DNA of 64,000 nt from Guyanagaster necrorhizus (Eukaryota; Basidiomycota; Agaricomycetes; Agaricales; Physalacriaceae), in the NCBI RefSeq assembly GCF_019112545.1, contig NW_025064891.1, forward strand, positions 275,311-339,310, given 5' to 3'. Below, one piece after another: positions 24,861 through 38,076 of the stretch. A model generated the notes under the pieces. The model saw nothing but the letters and a program-made list of their open reading frames with translations, was not told the DNA's origin and did not search any database. A program made the position numbers and the translations under genes. Each line of letters opens with the position of its first letter. Position 1 is the first letter of the stretch.

Positions 24861-26146
24861 ATGTCGAATCCCAAAGAGGATCGTTATTATGGCAGATCAA
24901 GGAGTCCTCCTGTGGGGGACTCTCAAGGTGGTGGCTTCTTCCAGACGGGTCAGGGTGGGCGAACTGTGCTACCTCCTCTTTCTTCTGCTTTTCCAACCTC
25001 ACGTTTTCCAGGTCTGTGTCTATGAGTGTTCAAATCTTCAACAGAAATTCATTGTCTTATTTTGATTAGTTCCCGTGGCGTATTCTAACCAGTATTCTCA
25101 ACAACGTTCTTCTCCAGGAAGATACGATTATACTTCTCAATACTCGAGCCAATGGCAACAAAATGGTGGAGGTGAGTCTTTGAATTCCCTCTAAGCGTTG
25201 TACTGAACGTGAGCACTCAGCGTCTTCTTTCGACTATTATGAAACTCAAGATAATCGATACGGCGCTCAGCATACGTATCCGGTGTATTCATCCAGGACC
25301 TCTCCCATGATCCCAGATACAGCGGTCGATTCCAGGAAATTACCTCCGCTTAATACCTCCCCACATGCCGGCTATCCCTCTGCGTCTTCGACCATACATG
25401 GTGGCAGTCATATTCGGTCACCAACAGCATCCTATCCGGCTGCCTACAACGGTTATCCGTCGAACGCATCGAGCTCCTACGCATATGGCATGTCGATGGC
25501 CGATTCAGCAAACATCCCAATGAGTTCTCATTCTCATACAGGCATGGCTGACCTTCGCTCGTCCTCTCCCTATGGGCGAAATGTATCTCACGTTCCACCG
25601 CCCTCATACACCCCGCCACCGGTTTCCCCCACCTCTGCTGACGACTCGCCAACAATCAAGAAAAAAAGAAAACGTGCTGATGCCGCACAACTCAAAATTC
25701 TTAACGAGACCTACGCCCGCACCGCGTTCCCGTCAACGGAAGAGCGCCTTGCGTTGGCTAAATTATTGGATATGTCTGCAAGAAGCGTCCAGATTTGGTA
25801 CTCATGTTATTTTTGCTACGATCATCGCCCTTTTACTTACCAGCCCTCAATTTTCTACAGGTTTCAAAATAAAAGACAGTCGATGAGGCAAACCAGACAG
25901 TCATCATCAAGTACCCACCAGTCTTTTTCTATGGTGTCTCAGGGCGATCCCCTAGTCGATGACATGGCGCACCTGTCCACTGGTGGCTACGAAGGCTCTG
26001 CACCCATGCCGGGTTCATCATATATGTCTCGTTCTCCTCCGCCGGACGCCCACGGCTCCCCTTCGCTCACGGCCTCTCATCGTCGTGCTCGAAGCCAAGA
26101 CGCCGCAGTCGCTGATCAGAGGCAAATGTGGCCGCGTGGATATTGA
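24861..26146 (+). CDS. Homeodomain transcription factor (non-mating-type class)
   Basis: A nuclear regulator. Exons are 24861-25011, 25070-25171, 25221-25797 and 25861-26146, all with consistent phases. The start is MSNPKEDRYYGRSRSPP. About 230 residues of Ser/Tyr/Pro-rich sequence precede the homeodomain. The latter begins KKKRKRADAAQLKILNETYA, continues FPSTEERLALAKLLDMSARS and VQIW, then crosses the last intron to the recognition helix end WFQNKRQSMRQ. The last intron splits the conserved tryptophan codon, as is common in fungal homeodomain genes. The tail is Ser/Gly/Pro-rich and ends MWPRGY. The typical-length 60-residue homeodomain and the absence of a partner gene argue against an A-type mating locus. 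The function is probably developmental but cannot be read from sequence. Confidence 0.88.
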
Positions 26147-26842
26147 GTAGTCGTGATTATCCTCAGCCTTCTTTCAAGACGTCTTATTTCTTCTTCCCGA
26201 GCCTATAATATTGTTACGTCCGCTCCCTTGGCACTACTAGTCTGTCTTCTCGCCGCTGTCCTAATCTATGAATCCGGTTTTTAATAATTACCTATTCATT
26301 AATATTCCACCGACAGGATGCCGTCGCCCAATGGTTTGCTTCTCGATAGGAACACATTATTTTACCTTACATATGTACTTAAGATATCATTGAATGATTG
26401 AGTGCTGGAGCACTACACACATCCGTCTGTCTATTGCTACTTGCCTCCCATGGTTTCCAAACCTTTTTGAGTCCGGGGCGGCAACTTCCTCTATTAACAG
26501 AAGCAACAGATGGAGATCTGATTCCTTTACGAACGTCGAATCTGAAAGGTGTATTCTCTGATGTGTTTTAAAGGATCTTAAAAGACCTAACTCCATACAG
26601 TGGCCATGTTTTAAATATCCACGACCCACAAGTTGGGAGGCGGAGAGGTCGTCGATGAAGCACATGGGCCACGCGCCGCCCTGATTTGTCAGCGGGCGCG
26701 AGCAGTTGTCCGTGGAAATGGGATCCGAGGATTAATAGACATCAATGGACCACAGGCCTTACTCACACACACGTTCACAGTAATGTAAGATGATTATCTA
26801 TAAGGGTACTATCGAAATATCTATAATAGGAACCAACAAATA
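26147..26842. other. Convergent intergenic region
   Basis: 696 bases between the stops of the homeodomain gene and the eEF3 gene, containing both 3' UTRs. It is AT-rich around 26270-26400. Nothing else was recognised. Confidence 0.5.
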
Positions 26843-29800
26843 CTATGTGTCGCTATCAGTATCCTCCGGCTTCGGTCCACCATGCGTCAGCCAATGCAGT
26901 TTTCGCAGTCTCCTTCGCTCTTCTTGAGCTTTAAGCTGGTTGCGTGTCAATTTCTTCTTCTTCTTGACTGGTGTCACTTTTCCGCTACCTGCACCCTCAG
27001 TGCCACTTCCGGCGGGGGTCCCAGCAGCAGAAGCAGCCGGAGTTTGATGTCTGGACCTGACCGGCGTGCTAGTTCCACTTCCCTTCTTATCGAGGAAAGC
27101 ATCCTCAACAACAGCAGCTTTTCCCTGCTGGGTCATGCGGCCGGCATCGACGTTCCATATTTCCGGGCCTGTAAGAAGCGAATCAGCGTGTTTCAATGAT
27201 ATCTACAGCACGAAATGAACTAACACAGGGCGGAGACGAATTCGTGGTTATGAGAAATGATAACCTGTAATAGCTCAGGTCATGATATAGCAACAGAAAC
27301 GCCGCACTTACTACAGCACCCGCCCAATCTCTAATCGCTACAGCCAACCCACCTAGCGCTTCACGATCTAAAAAATTACTCGGTTCGTCTAAGATACATA
27401 TCTGATGTGCACCATATCAAAAGGTTGTACCAAGATCAAAAATCCGCACATACCTGTGGGTTATTCCAGAGGCATGCTGCGATCACTAATTTAATCTTTT
27501 GCCCTGATCATCGGTAAGCCATTCGCAGCATGGTTGCTACTAGAGATCAGAACACCTTACCTCCAGATAGACCAGAGATCTCATTATATTGGGCAATATC
27601 TCCGTCCAAACCGATGTCTTCCAAGTGCTTTCGTACGAGATGCGCGGCGGTATCACGAGTACCAGCACCTTCCCGTGAAGACTCTAGGTCATCGAATTGT
27701 TGCACAAGTTTACTAAAGCCTTTGTTGATCAAGTCGTCACGCGGAACCCAGGTATTAAATCTGTGATCCAAACCACGCCACTTGATTTCATACTGGAAGG
27801 ACTTCTTCAGCTTTTGTCGACCCATGATAAGCTGTTGATGAAGGATTGAGAATCATGCCACTCAGATACAAGAGGAGAACAACAAACCTCTAGTTTGCGC
27901 TTAGACCCATCCTTTCCTACCCACTCTGTGTCGAGGACTTTCTTTTCTTCATCGGTCAGGACACGGGTGGTTTTCTCCAATAGTTCACCTGAAACACATC
28001 AAGCCATGAAAGAAAGGTAAAGAGTCGGCCATACGGTCATGTCCATCTTGAAAGCGCCATTGAATGTAACCGATCGGAGTCTTTTCCAGGTGACGTTCTG
28101 TGTTGTGGTTAGAAAGCCCAATACCACAGACACGATTATCATGATCACCTATATGGTGGGTTGCATGCTGTGACACATAACCAACCCGAAGAGCTGGATG
28201 TTTGTACACAGTTCCCTCTTGAGGTACAGTCTCCCCCTGGACTATCGATCAGTCTTTATAGAATCAGATTCAAGTGAGCAGACCAGACGGTTAAGAGTTT
28301 GATCAATGTCGACTTTCCAGCACCGTTGGGACCCACGATACCAACACGACTACACGACAAATAAGGTAGAGTGAACAGCAACAAGAAAAACACTGACCTC
28401 GATAAAGACAGCGCACAGCTAACGTTGTAGAGACTGGGAGAACTACGTCCAGGATAAGTAAATGTGCAGTTGGACATCTTCAATATAGCCCGAGTATTGC
28501 TTCGCACACCCATTAATGAACCAGGTGGCGGGAATGAGAATTTGACAGAGGTGGCTGCTAAAGTGTAATAAGACTTGGCTTCGGGATGTTGCTCGACAAA
28601 TGTAGAGAGATTTCCGGGGTAATAAACAAGCTGAGAATGCGGTGAGTGCAAATCACAAGTACCACCAATTCTAGACACACCTTCTTGCTTTCGTAGTGTA
28701 TGATATCTGTTGTCACGTTGTCTAGAAAACTGTACACGTGTTTTTCAAAGGATGTTGATAGTCTGAAAAATAATAGTACTTACCCAGAGTCGTGACTGAC
28801 AATTAGACAAGTAACCTTGTCATGTGCTATAAGGTATTTCTCTAGCCATAGAACAGATGCACGATCCAGCTGTGGTCAAGAGAGTAAATCAAGGAATACA
28901 CAAAACAATAAGCACCAACGTGATTAGTGGGCTGGAAAGATGGCGTCAGAACATTTTGCGAAGGTGTAACGGCTGAAGCACTCACCTCATCCAATAGCAA
29001 TAAGTCAGCATTATATAGCATCGCCCTTGCAAGTTCGAGCTTCATTTTCCACCCTCCCGAAAGTCCGCCAACAGTGTCAGATTGTCTGGCATCATCAAAT
29101 CCGACTTCTAATAGTTGATCCCGTATTGTGGAACGAGTGACATCAACCAATGCTTTGTCTTTAAAAATTGTAGCAGAATGTCAGAATAAAGTCCATATGG
29201 GCAGGAAAGAAGGCCAGACCTGCCGCAATGAAATCGAGCACAGACAACGAAGCGTCCTCTCCTTGTAAAGAATGTTCTACCATGACACAACAGAGCTGGT
29301 CCTGCGGAGGGAAGTTCTCGACTTTACCGTCCCGGAGTTGCCTCATGAGGGTTGATTTTCCAGACCCGTTTGTGCCGAGAATACCATATCGTCTTCCCCG
29401 GACGAGACGGAGAGTGGTATGAGAAAGTAACAGTAATGCACCATACGCAAGAGAGAAAAGGGTATCGCATAAGACTTCGCCTTCCTCGTCTCCGGTCTGA
29501 ACAACAGTATATTTGGACTGGTGTATGGTGGGTTAGTCGACAACAATGACTGGCAGTTTCATGGACCAACCTTCTCTATGGCGTAGAAATGTTCCGACAC
29601 AGTACTGGCAAAGGCAGAAGCCTTCTCTGTATTCAGCCACGGAGTCATGTACACACCGATGCATCGATTCCAAGCATCCTTGTCCTTGAATCGGCGGTCA
29701 TAAACCAAGTCGGCTACCAACGATGCAACAAAATCAACAGAGTGGCCCAAAAGTGTCGAATTGGGGCCCAAAGGTCCATTGGCAGTAGAGGACAGGCTTC

Positions 29801-31087
29801 GAAGTTCTTCGGGTAAAAGATTAAGTAAGACTGTGAGAACCGCGGCTGTTTCTCCTTCAATGTCCCGATGATGAGACGGACGGCCTTCGGCTGAGGCTCC
29901 AGACTTAAGCAGCGTTTGGAGTGCAGCTTCGCCAAAGGCGCGAACCTGACATGGGTGAGTTCGGACATGGACCGGCTCCGCTGAACAAGACGCACCTCAG
30001 GAAACGCTGCCCCTTTTGCGATCTTCTGTGTTCCTTCCACGAGGGGACTAAGATACAGCGCAGCAACTTGTGGATCCCGGACGAGTTTCACCAAATTTTC
30101 AATAACGACAACGGTACGTCGTTGAACTTCCATACTTCGGTCGTTCAAGGCCCGAATCAAGAGAGGGACCAAAACAGCCAAAGCTGGCGCCGTTACTTCG
30201 GCAACGAACGTGGTTGACGAAAGGGCTTTGATGCATGCTGGTACTGAATCGGGCGTTGACATACACTTCACAAGAACGGGGATGTGGGGGGCAAGATCTG
30301 GATTGGCCAGAGTTGTGCACAAAGATGTGGCACATTTAATTGCAGCAGTAGACACCTACAAGAAAAGCATCGTCATCAGGAAGAAGAATGACCTTCGAAA
30401 TCAACATACCTCCTGCTTTGTATCATGCATGGCATTTTCGACCTTTGGTAATACGGTTCCCAGCTCAGCGGCTACAGAGTCACGCGCCGAAGCAACAAAT
30501 GAACGCAGTGCATCTAGGACTCCAACCTTCGTCCTCCATTTTCCATTTTCTAAGATGACGGTCAATACGCCATACAACTCTCGTACAGCTTCTGGCGGAA
30601 ATAGCTTCATGAGAGTCTTGACAGCGGAAGTGGCAGCAGATCGAACAACGTCGCCCTTGTCCATGTAAAGATCGAATATAATCGGAAGAGATGGGATAAG
30701 GAGAGGTGTTACTCCTGCACCAAGAACAGTGGCTAAAGATTGGAAGGCAATTGCTGCAGATTCTCGCTCATAACCAGACTTTTTGTTAGTCGCAAACCCA
30801 TTTAGAGTTTGTAGGACGTTGTGGTTTCTGATGATAAAGATCAAAGAGGATAAAGATAAGTACAGCGAGGATGTCATAAAAACTCACTCGAGAGACTGCA
30901 GGCCATGCTTCGCCACCTCTCGAGCTATTCTATCAGCAGCACCCTTAGCATCTAAAGGGCATTGAGGAAGAATTAAAGAACAGAGCTGCTAGCACAACGA
31001 ACCTGGTGCAGTGGGTGCAGCGCGGAGGTTGTCTATAAGAGGAGTAAATGGATTCTCGAGAGGTGCTGGCATCGCTACAGGAGACAT
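26843..31087 (-). CDS. TEF3: Translation elongation factor 3 (ABC-F type ATPase)
   Basis: Fungal-specific eEF3, the ribosome-bound ATPase that clears the E-site tRNA during elongation. The start at 31087 (MSPVAMPAPLENPFTPLIDN) is followed by an intron and then HEAT-repeat sequence through about 29.6 kb (for example MKLFPPEAVRELYGVL, NRCIGVYMTPWLNTEK). ABC1 has Walker A RYGILGTNGSGKSTLMR, signature GLSGGWKMKLELARAM and Walker B LLLLDE. ABC2 has Walker A VGIVGPNGAGKSTLIKL, the chromodomain-like insert with YEIKWRGLDHRFNTWVPR, signature ISGLSGGQKIKLV split by an intron, and EIWNVDAGRM near the end. The C terminus has the usual lysine block (VKKKKKLTRNQLKAQEERRR) and ends DTDSDT. Length is about 1,050 residues, as in yeast YEF3. 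It is rich in introns for a highly expressed gene. Confidence 0.95.
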
Positions 31088-31395
31088 TGGGTGATTGGCG
31101 TAGAGAGAGTATGCGTCGTGAAAATTACAGAGAGATCGTTGACAGTATACAATATGATGCGGGTATTAGAACAAGGTTATACAAGTCTAGGGATCCGGCG
31201 ACTTGATGGGTCGGGCTAACGAGTGCGCCTCGGCAATGTGGGCTCAAGCAATTTTTTGATGCTCAATAATTTTCTGGACACGTGCGCCGGTGGAAATCAA
31301 GTTGGCGGCATATAGCCCATCATGTTAAATACAAGTCGTCGTCACTAAGGAAAGCAGCACACCTAAGCTAACTCAGCCAGGTTCTACGGAATGGC
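31088..31395 (-). promoter_or_regulatory. Upstream region of the eEF3 gene
   Basis: 308 bases between the eEF3 start and the stop of the acyltransferase gene upstream on the same strand. It holds the eEF3 promoter and the acyltransferase 3' end. No specific motif could be assigned. Confidence 0.4.
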
Positions 31396-33507
31396 TTACA
31401 TTCCTTCATCCGGATAATCCACCTTATCGTAAAGTCGTAACGTTTCATTCCAGTCCCTCTTTCTTCTTCTCCTGATAGAAAAATATCGCCTCCCACTATC
31501 CCAAGAGCTACCAACGCGCCCTTTTTCCCTCCCACCTGCTCTTGAAAAATAAGCTTCGGGGTCTGGCGGTAATTCGAGAGAAATTGCTAGCGCCGTGACC
31601 CTTCCGTGCAATTGCGTCCTGATCTCCTTCATCGCCAACAAGGTGGGTTTTCCCACCCAAAGCAAACGAAACAGAGCAGCGAAAGCGCGAAATGATGATA
31701 TGGAATCTTCCAGCCATCGCAACGACATCCACATCAAGCCCGGAACCGCGAAGAATGTGAAAAACGCTATAGGAAGCGTCATCAAGACGACGGACAACCA
31801 AACAGCAAGCCCAGATATCAATCCATATACCAGCTTATACTGCGCAATCTCATCCCAAGTATCGAAGATAGGTCCTGTTTTTTTGAACTCGTGGACGGCG
31901 TAAAATGTTGTTAAGAAGATTGGAGTCCACAGGAGCAAGCCAGGAAATGACAATGAAAGAAGTGACACGGCCCAGGAAAATCGTATTACCATACGATACA
32001 CGATGGTATATCGAGGAAGTGGTCGTTTAATACGATCATCCTTGATGCCCCAGTGGGATAATCTGTCCTGATATGACTAGAAGGCAGAATGTTCGCTGTC
32101 ACAACGCTGACCATCATAGTACAAGGGGCCTCACCTTCAAGTCATTGAGAAGCTGCAAAAGCTCTTCATTGTCTTGTTCCTGATCTGAAATGCCCTCGGT
32201 CGCACCGATATCTGCAGACTTAAACGCTTCCAGATAAGTCCTCGCTACGCGGACATGATCACCGAGGCTCATGTGAGTACCAAGGGGTGCGTAAATGCGC
32301 GCAGCAAGTTTACTCGTCCTGATAAGGTTCCAAGATGGAGAGTCAAAAGTTCCAGAGCTAATTTGGCGGTGTATATCGGAGGTCACAGAACGAATATGGG
32401 CGTAGTCAGTGGGTTCCACAAGTTCTGGATTGTCCTGCTGGGCCGTCAGATCACTTCTGTGGTGATAATGGAACAGCGAGCAAACCTTAAGACTGAACTT
32501 CATTGGGGGATGGAATGTTACCAGAACATCAGAACGGAAATGTTGGCGGTGCCTGTATGTAAATTAGGAAAGAGAGCCTAGATCGCTAAGTCTGGAGACG
32601 AACATGTATGTGATAGAGCAGTTCAGCACGTAGACCTCAAAATTAAGTTGGTCACGATGTTTGGTGAGCACAGTTGATACTAAGCGCGCAACTTGGAATG
32701 GAATATGTCAGTCATGTGTATTTCATGCACAACAGGTCGAAACGTTTTCGCACCTCCAGTCTTGAGTGGGGCAATGCTAGGGTGATATCTGTGCCTCGAT
32801 GTAGCAAAGCCATTGTTTGAAGACAACGATCTCACCTACTCATACCCTCAGGAAACAAGCAAACTGCATCGCCAGCTTCTAAGGCCTATGGCGTATGGTG
32901 ATCTGTAATGTTTGAGAGAAAGAAGGGTGAGACGCACCTCCACTAATTTCATCATGGCTTGACTATTGTCCGTGTCACCATCCGGAAAGTCCTTTCGCCT
33001 TTTTATGGGGACCGTACCGGCTGCTTCAATGAGCCAGCTGGTGAAGGTGCGGCGGCCAAATTGAGTAGACTTGGCCGTGAGCCGCAGCATATTGCGTACC
33101 TGTGAACCGACATCAATGACAGGAAGCACTACCGCAACAAGTCTTCGTACGCTTGGATGGATCGATGTCACTAGTAGCCTAAGCAAATTGAAAGACGGTT
33201 CGGGGGTGGGGGTGTTTGAAAGCTTACAATGCATCGGTGAGTGAGTTGCTGTGATTAGCGCAAACAATGCTGAAGTACATCAGTCAACGGCCCAAGCTGG
33301 TGACTTCAATTCTCGTCTTACCATGGCTTTCCAGTTCTAGGAATGTAGTTCGTATTTTCAATGACGATGGTCCCGTAAAATATTTTTAGTACGAATCGGA
33401 AAAGGAGCCTGAAGTCAGAAGCATGATGAGTTACCTGGCCTTGAATCTGCCAACACGCGATACCTGATTAATGTGTATGCCCAAGGAATGGCTGGTTCAT
33501 CACGCAT
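31396..33507 (-). CDS. Glycerol-3-phosphate O-acyltransferase (Gpt2/Sct1 family)
   Basis: An ER membrane enzyme making lysophosphatidic acid from glycerol-3-phosphate and acyl-CoA, the first step of phospholipid and triacylglycerol synthesis. The start at 33507 (MRDEPAIPWAYTLIR) joins to LLFRFVLKIFYGTIVIENTN. Acyltransferase motif I NHSNSLTDAL (H-x4-D) is restored by a splice at about 33236. Then come the family block FGRRTFTSWLIEAAGTVPIK with RRKD, and motif III-type LFPEGMSRYHPSIAPLKTG. C-terminal hydrophobic helices follow (VIRFSWAVSLLSLSFPGLLL and VLMTLPIAFFTFFAVPGLMW), ending YDKVDYPDEGM at 31396. It has at least six introns. It is head-to-head with RRP12 over 264 bases. Yeast has two paralogues (GPT2, SCT1), and I cannot tell which is closer. 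Confidence 0.9.
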
Positions 33508-33771
33508 AGTTGATGCAGGTACTGGCTAATCTGAATCGAACTTATGACGTGGATTATTCATCCAGACGTCGGCCGAAAATTCCGAAGCACGAGCGTCTGA
33601 ATCACACTGTATTGGAGGTTACAATAGTTTATAGAGATATATACTTACTCTTTTTTTAACTCAATATAGGCGGAATCCCGGACCGGCCAAAGGTCACACG
33701 GCGTGATATTTTTTTTCACCTAGTACTAATACAGCATCTTACCCAGGCTGCAACTCAGCTCTTCCTCCACG
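33508..33771. promoter_or_regulatory. Shared promoter of GPAT and RRP12
   Basis: 264 bases between divergent start codons at 33507 and 33772. It contains two T-runs (near 33651 and 33708) of the kind that act as nucleosome-excluding tracts in fungal bidirectional promoters. Confidence 0.5.
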
Positions 33772-36700
33772 ATGGAACGGGCACTTGAGAAGATACGGCC
33801 ACACACACTATCATCACTACCCCACCAAAGAATACCTGCAACTCTCTTACTTGCTCTGGAATCCACCATCGAAGAGCAGAAGACAGAGCGGACACCAACA
33901 GCATATTTCGCCCTGCTTCTAACAATGCTGGATGGGAATATTCAAAAACAAAATGTCGAAATGAGCGACGGGGATATTCTTCCAGCTCTGTTATATCTAT
34001 TGGCGACTATTGCCCCATTTGTGTCGCAGCCGGTGCTTCGATCCAACCTACCGACTGTTTTATCCTTGACTGCACCATTGTTTCCCTCCCTTCTCGCCCA
34101 TGCACCACCTCTTCGATCTCAACTATCGCTCTATCATACAATATTCACGTCCTTTGATCGCTCTCAGCTCGAGATAAGGGATGTTCGTCAAGCATTTGCA
34201 ACTATATTGCAGCTCTGTCTTGACTCTCGCCCCAAAGTCCGCAAAAGGGCGTCTGACCTTGTAAAGGATGTCCTCACATCACCTCCCACACCCTTACTAC
34301 AGCACCCATTTGCAGACCGCGTTGCAGAATGGGTTACGACAGCTCTTGTCGAAGTCAATCAAGGTCCCTTTTCTCGATCCAAGCAAGGGAAATCTAGTCC
34401 GGGCGCAGAGCAAGCTATACATCTTTTGGCATCCCTACGCCCAGTTCTCTCATTTCTTCCACCACCCGTAAGTAAGACCAATTTTAACTCCGGGAAATCT
34501 CACTTAGATAACCTCTTCAGTCTTTACCACCAATATCCACCTTACTTTTATCCTTACCCCGGCTCGGAAACTCGTTTCTTTCCCAAGCCGCGTATTCAAT
34601 ATTGTCAGATCTTTGTTCCTTGAATACGGAAGATGATTATTCGTATACGACCGCTTCAATCCCTGATATCCTCAAGGCAATCCTTTCTTTCCCGCCGGCA
34701 CGCTCAGATGCATCATTATCTTGCACTTGGATCCATCTCATTGGAGAAGCGATGCTAATCTATCGACGAACGAACCAGGGCGAATGTTCTGCTGAGGTCG
34801 GAAAGGCATGGAAGACAGTATGGGTGTTTTTAGAATCGTCAGATTCTGCCATAAGAAAAGAATCATCGCATACACTTGGGGTCCTCTCACGATGCTTCAG
34901 CCTATCTATGGTACAAGCGGCAGTCGCAGACAGCGAGAAGACAGTTGTTGCCAAGGCCATCTCCCAGATTTACAAAGCCCTCAAGTCTTTGTCGCACAAC
35001 CACGCGGTTCCCGAACTATTGACCCTCACTTCATCCTTGATTGAAAATTTGTATTCTATTGAAGATAGCACGCCGACATTGGTTCAGGAACTGTGCGTTC
35101 CTCTCATTAGACAGGTTGGCCAACTCCGGACGCAGAAAGGCTTCGAATACCGAGAATCTGCTGATTCGACATTGACCACTGTAATGCGAGTTTTGGGACC
35201 ACAAGTGCTGTTGAGCATCCTCCCACTAAATCTGGAACCCAAAGATAGGTCGGTTGTCCTTGTTGATGTTAGTACGGAAACCATTCTTATGTTTGTGTTG
35301 ATAGAGACGCAGGTCATGAGCCCCGGGCTTATCTTCTGCCTTTATTAGCACAACCTCACCCGTCGTTGCTTTCCCACTTTGTGTCCTATTTCGTTCCTCT
35401 CAGCGAGCGGATGTTCGATTTGGAGCAGAAGGCCGAAACAGAGGGACGACAGTCTGAAAGCAAAGTCTGGCACGTACTTGTGGCGCAGACATGGGCGGGA
35501 TTTGTTGGGTATTGCCACGGTACACCGGACTTGGAACAGGTAATTTCATGGGCTGGTGCTGGAGCTGTCACTAACATTCCAAAAATATAGTCGCTAACAC
35601 AAGCCTTCTCCCAGCTTCTCTCGCAGCTCCTGTACAGTCAAGTCGAACTCAGACCCGCTATTCTGAAAGCACTGAGAACTATGGTGGATTCGAATCGTGC
35701 TATTGCGATATCAACCGAGAGTGCAGTGAACCCAAATCGTATCACTGCTGAGTCGGCCAACCGCAACATCGAATTTCTTCAAACGCAAGCGGAGAGCTGG
35801 CTTGCGGTATTCTTCAACGTCTTTGGTAGCGTTGGTAGAGATAGTCGCAACTCTGTCGGGGACGCGATTGCCTCTTGGGTTTCCATTGCTGGAGAATCGG
35901 TATGTTGTTTTCCTCAATCTCACGCCTCTCCTAATTCCAAAGACGCCAGAATATAACCAAGGCCTATGCTAAAGTCTTCGAAATGTTTAAGACGAACTTG
36001 CGTCAGCCACTTCATGCTTCTAGTGATGGCAACACGATCATAACTACGCAAGATCTCCTAATCATGCTTCTATCTCATCTTTCTACCACCGAAGCCAATG
36101 CTCTATTCACGCTTTGTTTGTCAGAAGAAGTCTTATATTCAAAAGACAACGGAGTGCAAAAACGAGGCTACAAAATTTTATGTAGACTTGTTGAATGTGG
36201 CGACATTTCGATAGACACCGAATCCGTGATTCGTCAATTAGGAGAATACACTGGTGGCCTTGTTCCGGCTGCGAAGAAGGTTTGTCGTGTCAGATGTCTG
36301 TCATTCTAGCAATAAAACGTTCAACAGGACCGATTCACTCTTTTAACTTCTTTAGTACCTGGCATTCCACCCTCCGCTATGCATCTCATTCCATCCTTAA
36401 TACCCGAAGCTGTTCTTGGGACAAAAGAACCGTCTGATAAAGCCAGAAATGCTGCATTCGATCTCATCATTGCTATGGGTAAAAAGATGAGTGAAGGTGG
36501 TGTGGTCAAACGCAACATGATTGATGGTATGGACGAAGACTTACAGGAAGATGGTATGGGTTCTGCTGTCTATTTCCCGCAGAGCGTCTAACGTATGATC
36601 GTTAGCCACTGCGAATATTGAAGAGTTCATGATGATGATATCTGGCGGGCTTGCGGGCGCGACGCCTCACATGATCAGTGCAACTGTAACTGCATTATCG

Positions 36701-37953
36701 CGTCTAGTGTTCGAGTTCAAAGGTATGTGCATTTATGCGTTGTCCTTCTCCCCTAATCAAATACTTAGATACTATTTCGACGCGCATGCATACCGAAATT
36801 TTCTCCACTCTTCTCATGTTCCTCACTTCTGCAAATCGAGAGATTGTTAAATCAATTCTTGGCTTTGTTAAACTCGTTATTCACTCACTTCCTGTTGAAA
36901 TTGTCCGGCCACACCTGAAAGTTCTCGTTTCCGGTCTGCTTGGTTGGTCGCATGATCACAAAAACCACTTCAAGGCCAAGGTCCGCCATATATTCGAACG
37001 AATGCTGAGAAGATTCACTTGGGAGGAAGTGCACTCCTGTGCTGGTGAAGAAGAAGCTGCAAAAATTATAATAAATATCAAGAAGCGGAAGGAGCGCGCT
37101 AAACGCAAGAAAGTCAATAAAGAGAAAAATGACAATGAGGTATGTAGATTCATCATTCAACATTGTTAATGTTTGTTTATATCCTCGCCAGGCTCCGGTT
37201 AAAGCCACAACCGGCGATTCTTTCGAAGATGTTTTATACGGTAGTGAGAGCGAGCTCGAGGATAGTGATGATGAACGAGAACCGACAGAGCCAACCAACC
37301 AACGGAAATTCGAGGGATCTCGCCTGAGGATGGATAATGACGAGCCCATGGATCTGCTCCAAGGGACGGCGTCTCGTGTTACTAGTCAGTATTCTTGCTT
37401 GGCCTCATGTCCCTGCTATGCTGACGCTTTCTAACAGACGCACAATCAAGTCGCCGTCGAAAGCCTGGACAAGAAGCCTCGCAATTCAAGACAGATGATG
37501 ACACTGGAAAAATGATCATTGATGACTCGGACAATGACTCTGCAGGCGCTGCAAAGACAGATGTCGCTGGGGAAGCCTACCGCGAGAGTCTCACGTCTGT
37601 AGATGGTTTTAAGCGAGGACCTAATGGCCGGGTCAAGTTCAACAAGGACACCAAAAAACGGAGACGAGAGGATAGCACCGTTGATGATGGTGTGGAGATG
37701 GGCGATGGTGACATCTCCGCCAAAGTCCAGAAATCCAAACGGAAGAACGATGTCAAACTCGGTCACGAATTCAAAGCGAAGGTATGGGGTTTTCGCTCTG
37801 CCAGCTTCGCATTACTAATTCGAATTACAGAGAGCGGGCGGAGACGTAAAAAAGGGTGTTTTGGATCCACATGCATATTTGACTCTTTCCCAAGCGTCAA
37901 AACGAGGAGGGCACAAGGGCCAGCCGCGAATGGGTATAACAGGAAAACGTTGA
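33772..37953 (+). CDS. RRP12: Ribosomal RNA processing protein 12 (RRP12 / NUC173)
   Basis: A HEAT-repeat protein needed for 40S and 60S precursor maturation and nuclear export. The start MERALEKIRPHTLSSLPHQR is at 33772. The first intron (GTAAGT...CTTCAG, from 34468) keeps frame into SLPPISTLLLSLPR. Helical repeats run through the NUC173-type core (QLEIRDVRQAFATILQLCLD, RPKVRKRASDLVKDVL, LVIHSLPVEIVRPHLKVLVS, HDHKNHFKAKVRHIFERMLR). The C-terminal region is charged, with KRKERAKRKK-like basic blocks and acidic stretches (YGSESELEDSDDERE). The final exon gives AGGDVKKGVLDPHAYLTL and QASKRGGHKGQPRMGITGKR, a hallmark ending for RRP12. Length is about 1,200 residues, as expected. The stop is 123 bases from the convergent chaperone gene. 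Confidence 0.93.
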
Positions 37954-38076
37954 AGATACGGCATTCTTCGTTGCATCTAGAGATGGTGTGGTACAATATA
38001 CATCTTTGACTCGTGTAAATAATTGGAGGGCACCACGGTACAAGTTATGCTCTCTAGTACGGCAAATTCTTGAACT